From Elusimicrobiota bacterium (GTDB taxonomy: Bacteria > Elusimicrobiota > Elusimicrobia > UBA1565 > UBA9628): 9,929 nucleotides of DNA. Positions 4,785 through 9,929 of this stretch are shown here, piece after piece (position 1 is the first letter of the stretch; each line of letters opens with the position of its first letter). The stretch spans positions 1 through 9,929 of the forward strand of contig JAQUNT010000045.1 of NCBI GenBank assembly GCA_028717525.1, read 5' to 3'. The notes beneath the pieces are model-generated. The model made no database searches, was not told the origin of the DNA, and was given only the letters and a program-made list of their open reading frames with translations. Position numbers and translations under genes: made by a program.

Positions 4785-6275
4785 ATGAACACCGAGACGA
4801 CGGGAACGGGGACAGGTCTGCAGTTCGCCGGAGGCTTCGCGTCTTTGCTGGAACGCCCGATGCCGATGCCTCTGCCCGCGAGGATGCCGAAGGCGGCTCC
4901 GGCCTCGGGCCTCGGGCTCGGCGGCCTCGCCGCCGTCGCCCTGTCCTTGACCAGTCCCGTCTTCCTGCTCCAGCCCGGCCGCCGCTGCCCCGCCGCGCCG
5001 GCGGCGCCCGCCCCGATCGCGACCCCGGCCCCCATATTCGCCCCCGCTCCCGCGCGAGTCCCGGTCAGGGAGGCCGTCCGCGCGGACCTCGCGCCTGCCC
5101 CCCAGCCCAAAGACAGCCTCAGCCTGGTCGCAGCGGCGCAGGACTCCTTGGCCCCCTTCTCCCTGACGCAGAACGACTCCGGAGTGGAGGCGGCGAAAGC
5201 CGCACCGTCCGTGCCCGCCGCGACCCGCGCGAGCGCGGCGGCCGAGCCCCGCGCGTCCTGGGCCAGGCCGCGCCGGCCGCATCTCAGACCGAACGATTGG
5301 TCCCAGTGGGTGGAGCGCAGCGGGGGACCGAGCGGATTCGTCCGCATGAAGTTCGGCCCCTCCCGGCTGGTCTCGGTGCCCGCGCCCCAGCCAGCGCCTG
5401 CGCGCCGCATGACCCATGAAGAGGAACTTTGGGCCCATGAGGAACGCGAGGCCGGCTATGCCACGAGGAAGGTGGACAAACTCCCGCTGGTGGACGTCAA
5501 GAAGATCAATTTCGACGGCGTCGTGAAGATGAAGCTCATCGCACAGACTGTCACTGCCGACGGCGGGAGCTACCTGACTCACGAGGTGACGTACAAGGAC
5601 GGGACCAAGGCGTACTGTCAGACCGACCCCTTGGTCTTCGATCTGGGCGGCAAGGGCATCCAGACCTCAGGGGCCATGTCCCAGTTCGATATCAGGGGCG
5701 ACAACAAGCTCGTCTCCGTGCGGGGAGTGTCCTCGGGGGCCGGCATCCTGGTCTTCGACGCGGACCAGAACGGGATCTCCGGCGAAAGCGGCCTGGAGCT
5801 TTTCGGCGACCTGGCCGATCTGGACGGCGACGGCCGGGCCGATGGCTTCCCGGACGGCTTCCAGGCTCTCAAAGCCCTCATGGCCAAGGCCGTCCGCGAA
5901 GGGGTACTCGACGCCGAGACGCTCGCGGCAGGCCGGCTGGACAGCGAGGCGCTGGCGCAGTTGGATAGATCCTATGGTCTGAAGATGAAGGTCGGCGGAC
6001 TCAATCATCCGGCGGTGGCTCTGCGCCGCGCCGGGATCGCCGCGATCGCGCTCCCCAACCGATCCGGAGCGCGACGGCAGAACTTCGATGGGCGGGGCAA
6101 CGACCTCCTGGTCCAGCAAGACGCGGTCTTCACGCGCTTGGACGGCTCCCAGGGGACCTATGCGGATCTCTGGCTCACGCATCGAGTCCGGCAATTGGCG
6201 CCGGCGCCCCTGCATGCCACCAGGATGCGCGGCGGGTTCCAGGGCCTCTACGCCCAGGCGGGCAATCGGTTGTAG
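4785..6275 (+). CDS. Pro/Ala-rich protein with hemolysin-type C-terminal calcium-binding module
   Basis: The start ATG 4785 has GAGG five bases upstream (4776-4779). The 496-residue protein opens with a glycine-rich stretch and a short hydrophobic segment (about residues 42-62), then a long Pro/Ala-rich, probably disordered region to about residue 205. A compact C-terminal module follows. It has DPLVFDLGGKGI at 281-292, the EF-hand-like loop DADQNG at 325-330, ELFGD at 338-342, a second loop DLDGDGRADGF at 345-355 with DGFQAL after it, then RRAGIAAIAL, and finally FTRLDGSQGTYADLWL. This order matches the C-terminal part of many hemolysin-type/RTX calcium-binding proteins, where the aspartate loops bind calcium. 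No GGXGXD nonapeptide array is present. Secretion and surface attachment are likely but not shown. It converges on the minus-strand gene 27 bases away. Confidence 0.85.
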   Translation: MNTETTGTGTGLQFAGGFASLLERPMPMPLPARMPKAAPASGLGLGGLAAVALSLTSPVFLLQPGRRCPAAPAAPAPIATPAPIFAPAPARVPVREAVRADLAPAPQPKDSLSLVAAAQDSLAPFSLTQNDSGVEAAKAAPSVPAATRASAAAEPRASWARPRRPHLRPNDWSQWVERSGGPSGFVRMKFGPSRLVSVPAPQPAPARRMTHEEELWAHEEREAGYATRKVDKLPLVDVKKINFDGVVKMKLIAQTVTADGGSYLTHEVTYKDGTKAYCQTDPLVFDLGGKGIQTSGAMSQFDIRGDNKLVSVRGVSSGAGILVFDADQNGISGESGLELFGDLADLDGDGRADGFPDGFQALKALMAKAVREGVLDAETLAAGRLDSEALAQLDRSYGLKMKVGGLNHPAVALRRAGIAAIALPNRSGARRQNFDGRGNDLLVQQDAVFTRLDGSQGTYADLWLTHRVRQLAPAPLHATRMRGGFQGLYAQAGNRL

Positions 6276-6285
6276 GCGGGATAGG

Positions 6286-6306
6286 ACTGAGCGGCAGCCG
6301 CCTCAA
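6286..6306. terminator. Possible weak hairpin between convergent genes
   Basis: TGAG and CTCA with inner CG pairs flank a short GC-rich loop between the two convergent stop codons (TAG 6273-6275 and minus-strand TGA at 6303-6305). There is a bulge and no T run, so this is only a weak candidate for shared termination. Confidence 0.25.
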
Positions 6307-6863
6307 TCAACGGTGAAAGTCCACACCTGCCCAGTGTTGAATTTCCCGAGTCGAAAACGCATCTCCTCGACTTTGCGGTCGCCGGGCACGGTCACGCGGG
6401 TGCAAAGCTCCCCCGAGCAGCCCATGGGCAGCGAGGGGTCGACCGCGCTCTCGCTGACCAAGCTGACCGTCACATAGGAAGTGCCGCCGTGCTTGAACGG
6501 GACGCTCAGATAGAGTCCCTCGGGTTGGGCGGCGATCTGGCCCAGCATCAGGCCGTCGATCTGCAGCGCATATATCCCGGCGGTGGCCGGCACGAAGTGG
6601 AGCACCGTGTCCCGCTTCTCCTGCTGGGCCGCCGCGGCCGCGGGAACAGCGCGGTCGGCGCTGCGGGGAGGAGAGTGCAGTCTCCAGAAGAAAAGACCGA
6701 CGCCGACCACGAAGATGGCGACGGCCGCCGCGGCGAGCCCCGGTGCGGCGGGATGCTTGGCCTTCGTGAAGGCGGGCAGAGGCGAATAGGCGTCTTGCCG
6801 AGCGGGGCCGCAGGTCGGCGCGGGGGCCGTCTGGGGGCGTCTTTCAGGCTCTGCTTCCGGCAT
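6303..6863 (-). CDS. Membrane-anchored protein of unknown function with exported beta-rich domain
   Basis: This 186-residue protein starts at ATG 6863-6861 on the minus strand. Only a weak GGA precedes the start, and a TAAGAT box (complement of 6902-6907) lies about 39 bases upstream. Residues 1-41 are polar and proline-rich. Residues 42-62 form one transmembrane helix (GLAAAAVAIFVVGVGLFFWRL), probably with the N terminus inside. The remaining 120 residues look like a beta-sandwich, with FVPATAGIYALQIDG and YLSVPFKHGGTSYVTVSLVSE. They contain two cysteines (CSGELC) that could form a disulfide outside. I do not recognise the family. Its divergent arrangement with the FGE-fold gene, also membrane-anchored, suggests shared control and perhaps a common envelope function, which is inference. 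Confidence 0.8.
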   Translation of the reverse strand: MPEAEPERRPQTAPAPTCGPARQDAYSPLPAFTKAKHPAAPGLAAAAVAIFVVGVGLFFWRLHSPPRSADRAVPAAAAAQQEKRDTVLHFVPATAGIYALQIDGLMLGQIAAQPEGLYLSVPFKHGGTSYVTVSLVSESAVDPSLPMGCSGELCTRVTVPGDRKVEEMRFRLGKFNTGQVWTFTVD

Positions 6864-6942
6864 AGTTCCGTCCAGACGGGGTCATCATGGCGCAGGTCCT
6901 TCATCTTACCATTCGAGGAACGAGCGCGGGGCCGAGATGAGC

Positions 6943-6948
6943 TATCAT
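6943..6948 (+). promoter_or_regulatory. -10 box directly before the FGE-fold gene
   Basis: TATCAT ends seven bases before the GTG at 6956, which again predicts a leaderless or nearly leaderless transcript. No TGn extension and no clear -35 are visible, so it is weaker than the boxes at 1411 and 3333. Confidence 0.45.
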
Positions 6949-6955
6949 ATCGCGG

Positions 6956-8278
6956 GTGGGAACGATTTCGACGCCGCAGCCGGCTGGGTCGGTCAGGAAG
7001 GCCGGGCCGGTCATCGCGGCCCTCGGTCTCCTGGGCGCGCTCGCGTCTGCGCCGCTCTTCAACCAGCAGCCCGCCTTCGAGGTGACCAGCCTTCCGGCCG
7101 TGCCGGAGGCTGAGAGTCCGCAGCCCTGGGATGCCTCCGCAGTCAGCGGCCTGGACGCGGCCGCTCGGGAGGAGTACCGCGCGGTCGTCGAGCTGGACCG
7201 CAGCCCGGCCACGCCGGACGACAAGGCGCGCCGCTGGCGACGATTCGCCCGGGCGGCGCCCGAATACGCGGCCCTGGCCGAGAAGCGGGCCAGCGAGTGG
7301 GAACTCCGCGCGACGCGAGGCCAAGCGGTCAACGAAGCCCGTCAGATGCGGATCGCGGCGCGGAGGGCGGACTGGGAGAAGCTGGAGCCGCTCCTCGCGG
7401 ACGGCGGCATCCCTGAGACGCGCAAAGCGCGCTGGACGAACGAATTCCTCGGCGCCTATTGGAAGTCGCCCGGGCTCGATCCGGTCATGGCCCGGAGGCT
7501 CGCGGCGCACCTGGCCGCGGACGCGGCCGCGATGAGGGAAGCTCTCGACGCGCTGGCCGCCGGGGCGCCTGAAGATGCGGCGCCGGCCCGCCCCGCCGCG
7601 GGTGCGTCGGGCCGCGGGAGCATGGCCCGCATCCCCGCCGGCGAGTTCTGGATGGGCTCGCCCCAAGGCGTCGGGGGCTCTGACGAGCATCCCCGGCACA
7701 AGGTCTACCTGGACGCGTTCGACATGGACCGGACTCCGGTCACCGTGGCGCAATACCGCGAGTTCTCTCGGGCCGCCGGGCGCGCCATGCGCGAGCAGTT
7801 TCCCCACACCGGCGACGGCCATCCGGTGGTCAATGTGGGCTGGGACGACGCCGAGGCCTATTGCCGATGGGCGGGCAAGCGCCTGCCCACGGAGGCGGAA
7901 TGGGAGAAGGCCGCTCGCGGCGGGACGGACACCGCCTACAGCTTCGGAGACGATGAGCGCGGACTGGGCGACCACGCCTGGTACGACGCCAATTCCGGGA
8001 ATTGGCCTCATCCGGTGGGACAGAAGAAGCCGAACCCATACGGGCTCTATGACATGGCGGGGGATGTCTGGGAATGGGTGTCGGACTGGTACGACCCGGA
8101 CTACTACCGGATCAGTCCGGGCCGCAATCCTCAAGGCCCGCCAACCGGCGCGCAGCACGCACGGCGCGGCGGCTCCTGGGACAACGATGCCTACCGGTGT
8201 CGGCCGGCCAGCCGCGGCTTCCTGCCCGGCCCCATCCAACGGAACTCGAACTGGGGGTTCCGCTGCGCCCGCCGCTAG
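6956..8278 (+). CDS. Membrane-anchored FGE-sulfatase (SUMF1-like) domain protein
   Basis: This 440-residue protein starts at GTG 6956, immediately after the -10-like box at 6943. A hydrophobic segment at about residues 17-36 (VIAALGLLGALASAPLF) is a signal anchor or signal peptide. Residues 60-205 are a charged helical region. Residues 223-439 are a full FGE-sulfatase domain, with IPAGEFWMGSP, EHPRHKVYLDAFDMDRTPVTVAQYREF, HPVVNVGWDDAEAYCRWAGKRLPTEAEWEKAARGG, NPYGLYDMAGDVWEWVSDWY, RRGGSWDNDAYRCR and NWGFRCA. True formylglycine-generating enzymes carry two catalytic cysteines just after the RGGS motif; here those positions read WDNDAY. It is thus probably not a sulfatase activator but one of the many non-FGE members (binding or effector-like domains, or other oxidases). 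GalT follows after 77 bases. Confidence 0.9.
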   Translation: MGTISTPQPAGSVRKAGPVIAALGLLGALASAPLFNQQPAFEVTSLPAVPEAESPQPWDASAVSGLDAAAREEYRAVVELDRSPATPDDKARRWRRFARAAPEYAALAEKRASEWELRATRGQAVNEARQMRIAARRADWEKLEPLLADGGIPETRKARWTNEFLGAYWKSPGLDPVMARRLAAHLAADAAAMREALDALAAGAPEDAAPARPAAGASGRGSMARIPAGEFWMGSPQGVGGSDEHPRHKVYLDAFDMDRTPVTVAQYREFSRAAGRAMREQFPHTGDGHPVVNVGWDDAEAYCRWAGKRLPTEAEWEKAARGGTDTAYSFGDDERGLGDHAWYDANSGNWPHPVGQKKPNPYGLYDMAGDVWEWVSDWYDPDYYRISPGRNPQGPPTGAQHARRGGSWDNDAYRCRPASRGFLPGPIQRNSNWGFRCARR

Positions 8279-8355
8279 AGAAGCAGGGAAGGTCCCGGCC
8301 GCAGCCGTCCGGAAAGACCTTGAGGCCGCGGCCCCGCATATCCTAGCATGGCCGC

Positions 8356-9345
8356 ATGCCCGAGCTCAGACAGAACCTGGCCACCAAGGAATGGGTCGTC
8401 ATCGCCACCGAACGGGCCCGCCGGCCTGAAGATTTCCACAAAGACCGCCCGGCGCGGGCGCCCCTGCCGGAGCGCCTGGATTCCTGCCCCTTCTGCCCCG
8501 GCAACGAAGCCCGGACCGGAGACAGCGTGTACGCGCTGGGCGAGCCCTGGCGGGTGCGGGCGGTCAGGAACAAGTTCCCGGCTTTGACCCCGGAGGCCCG
8601 GCTCGACCCCGGCGAGGCCGGCCCCTACCTCCGCCGGGCCGGCCAGGGCGTGCATGAGGTCATCATCGAATCGCCGTCTCACGCCAAGCACCTGGCCCTG
8701 CTGGAGCCGGAACAGGTCCGCGAGGCCTTCTTCGTCTATCGCGAGCGGTTCCGCGAGTCCTGGAAGAACCCCTCCGTGTGCACGAGCCTGGTCTTCAAGA
8801 ACCACGGCGCGTCAGCCGGGACGTCCCTGGAGCACCCGCATGCCCAGCTCATCGGCTCGCCGGTGGTCCCGGCCCACCTCCGCCACCGCGTGGACCAGGC
8901 CGAGGCGTATCTGCGCAAGCACGGCGCCTGCGTGTTCTGCGACATGCGCAAGGAGGAACTGCGCCAGGGCGCGCGCATCCTCGCGGACACGGAGCACTTC
9001 ACCGCTTTCGTGCTCTTCGCCGCCCTCTCGCCCTTCCACATCTGGGTCCTGCCCAAGCGCCACGCGGCCAGCTTCGGCGAGGCCACCGACGCGGAGCTCG
9101 CCGACCTCTCCGCGGTGATGCGCGTCCTCTTGCGGAAGCTCCATGTCGGGCTGGACAACCCCGACTTCAACTTCCTGATCCAATCCGTCCCGCAGGACCG
9201 CGGCCATGCGGGGTCCTTCCATTGGTACCTGAGCCTGGTGGTGCGCGTCTCCCAGATGGCCGGCTTCGAGCTGGGCTCGGGCATGTTCATCAACACCACC
9301 TTACCCGAGGAGAGCGCCCGCTTCCTCAACTCGGTGCAGGCCTGA
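8356..9345 (+). CDS. galT: Galactose-1-phosphate uridylyltransferase
   Basis: The enzyme exchanges UMP between UDP-glucose and galactose-1-phosphate in the Leloir pathway, in the cytoplasm. The 329-residue length fits the family. Zinc-ligand candidates are C44 and C47 (CPFC), H109 (SPSHAKHL) and H160. The active-site motif is H160-P-H162-A-Q164, where H162 is the expected uridylylated nucleophile. A second HIT-like half follows, with CVFC at 192-195, SPFHIWVLPKRH at 225-236 and the end motif GFELGSGMFINTTLPEESA. Everything needed for activity appears present. The start ATG 8356 gives the normal MPELRQN...EWVVIA opening; ATG 8348 is out of frame. No ribosome site is seen. No galK or galE lies next to it, so it may serve nucleotide-sugar supply. 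A related UMP/AMP-transferring GalT-like specificity cannot be excluded. Confidence 0.95.
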   Translation: MPELRQNLATKEWVVIATERARRPEDFHKDRPARAPLPERLDSCPFCPGNEARTGDSVYALGEPWRVRAVRNKFPALTPEARLDPGEAGPYLRRAGQGVHEVIIESPSHAKHLALLEPEQVREAFFVYRERFRESWKNPSVCTSLVFKNHGASAGTSLEHPHAQLIGSPVVPAHLRHRVDQAEAYLRKHGACVFCDMRKEELRQGARILADTEHFTAFVLFAALSPFHIWVLPKRHAASFGEATDAELADLSAVMRVLLRKLHVGLDNPDFNFLIQSVPQDRGHAGSFHWYLSLVVRVSQMAGFELGSGMFINTTLPEESARFLNSVQA

Positions 9346-9364
9346 AGACGGACCGCGGAGGGCG

Positions 9365-9929
9365 CTAGAACCCGCCCGGAGCCAAGCAGAGGCGTATGGC
9401 CAGGAAATGGCAGGCGGCGGCCGCGAGGATGCACAGGTGCCAGATCTCGTGCTGGCCGAAGCCGGGCGGCTCCACCTCGCCGTCGTAGCGGTTGAAGAAG
9501 ACCGTCCCCGCGGAATAGACGGCGCCGCCCAGCACCAGGAGCGCGGCGCCGGCCGGGGTGATGAGGCGCAGGGCGGGCCAGGCCGCCGCACCCGCGGCCC
9601 AGCCGCCGGCCAGGAAGAAGGCGACGAAGACCCGCTTGGGAAGCTCCGGCCTGGACAGCCGCAGAGCCGCCCCTCCGGCGGCCAGGGCCCAGACCAAAGC
9701 CAGCGCGCCGTAGCACCGGGCGCCTTGCGGGGCCAGGGCGCAGAACGGGGTGAAGGTGCCCGCGATGGCCAGGCCGATGGCGCAGTAGTCCAGGTTCTTG
9801 AGATGGCGCCGCGGACGCCCGGCGAGATGGTGGAAGGCGGCGCTGGCCAGGAACATGGCGACCATCCCCAGCCCATAGGCGCTGAAGCTGGCGACGTGCG
9901 GCCGGCTGCCCGCGGCCAAGGCGGGCGCC
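9365..9929 (-). CDS. Hemolysin III/PAQR family membrane protein, 5' partial
   Basis: On the minus strand the frame runs to the right window edge without a stop. The first start-like codon is a TTG at 9919-9917, but family members of about 210-220 residues suggest that roughly 30 N-terminal residues lie outside. Several hydrophobic segments are visible. PAQR signature residues are present: S-x3-H in SAAFHHL, the aspartate of KNLDYCAIGLAIAGTFTPF, and H-x3-H in GFGQHEIWHLCI. The three histidines are the expected zinc ligands in the PAQR fold, which suggests a ceramidase-like or other lipid-hydrolase ancestry. The bacterial members were named after hemolysin III but their function is uncertain. 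It converges on galT with only 19 bases between stop codons and no clear terminator. Confidence 0.9.
   Translation of the reverse strand, partial: APALAAGSRPHVASFSAYGLGMVAMFLASAAFHHLAGRPRRHLKNLDYCAIGLAIAGTFTPFCALAPQGARCYGALALVWALAAGGAALRLSRPELPKRVFVAFFLAGGWAAGAAAWPALRLITPAGAALLVLGGAVYSAGTVFFNRYDGEVEPPGFGQHEIWHLCILAAAACHFLAIRLCLAPGGF

Noticed and set aside
4692..5582. Minus-strand open frame opposite the calcium-module gene
   Set aside because: Arg/Gly-rich low-complexity translation, antisense to the Pro/Ala-rich region; no family features.
6548..8239. Long minus-strand open frame (563 codons) opposite the FGE-fold gene
   Set aside because: It is a shadow in very GC-rich sequence. Its translation is arginine/proline-rich with no motif, while the plus strand encodes a complete conserved domain.
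8736..9716. Minus-strand open frame spanning the galT end and the PAQR gene
   Set aside because: It overlaps two clearly recognised genes in other frames and has no recognisable content.

Overview
The window is a GC-rich bacterial segment with nine protein-coding genes, mostly secreted, membrane-bound or of unknown function. The lineage cannot be fixed from sequence alone. Small SD-poor hypothetical genes, probable leaderless starts, a hemolysin-type calcium module, an FGE-sulfatase-fold protein and TPR/HEAT proteins would fit an Elusimicrobiota-like or deltaproteobacterial-like genome, but this is only a guess (about 0.4 for the former).

Left part (1-2320). The first gene, a HEAT-like protein open at the left edge, is followed by a short pair of small genes: a 104-aa helix plus beta-barrel-like protein and a 74-aa DUF6429-type protein. 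The next stretch has no gene. It holds a consensus extended -10 promoter, an 11-bp tandem repeat, and a tRNA 3' half (apparently Val, CAC) running from the anticodon loop to CCA, followed at once by an intrinsic terminator. No matching 5' half is present. This is the usual appearance of the displaced fragment left by an integrase that targets tRNA genes. If so, 2275 is the right end of an integrated element lying to the left.

Middle part (2320-4784). A secreted protein made of five 36-residue cysteine repeats (C-x12-CC-x13-C) ends in a terminator. A TPR protein with a signal peptide follows, starting within a few bases of an extended -10 box. A 27-bp near-repeat lies on each side of the TPR gene and just upstream of a terminator each time. 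Three of the four terminators seen share their stem sequence, not only their shape.

Right part (4785-9929). A Pro/Ala-rich protein with the C-terminal calcium-binding module of hemolysin-type proteins converges on a small membrane-anchored protein on the minus strand. That gene diverges from an anchored FGE-sulfatase-fold protein lacking the catalytic cysteine pair. A galactose-1-phosphate uridylyltransferase (galT) with all its zinc and active-site residues follows, converging on a hemolysin III/PAQR membrane protein that runs off the right edge.

The genes do not form one obvious pathway. The best-supported metabolic function is GalT (Leloir pathway, UDP-galactose supply). The least ordinary features are the integration scar, the cysteine-repeat protein, the repeat pair around the TPR gene, and the recurrent promoter-on-start arrangement.
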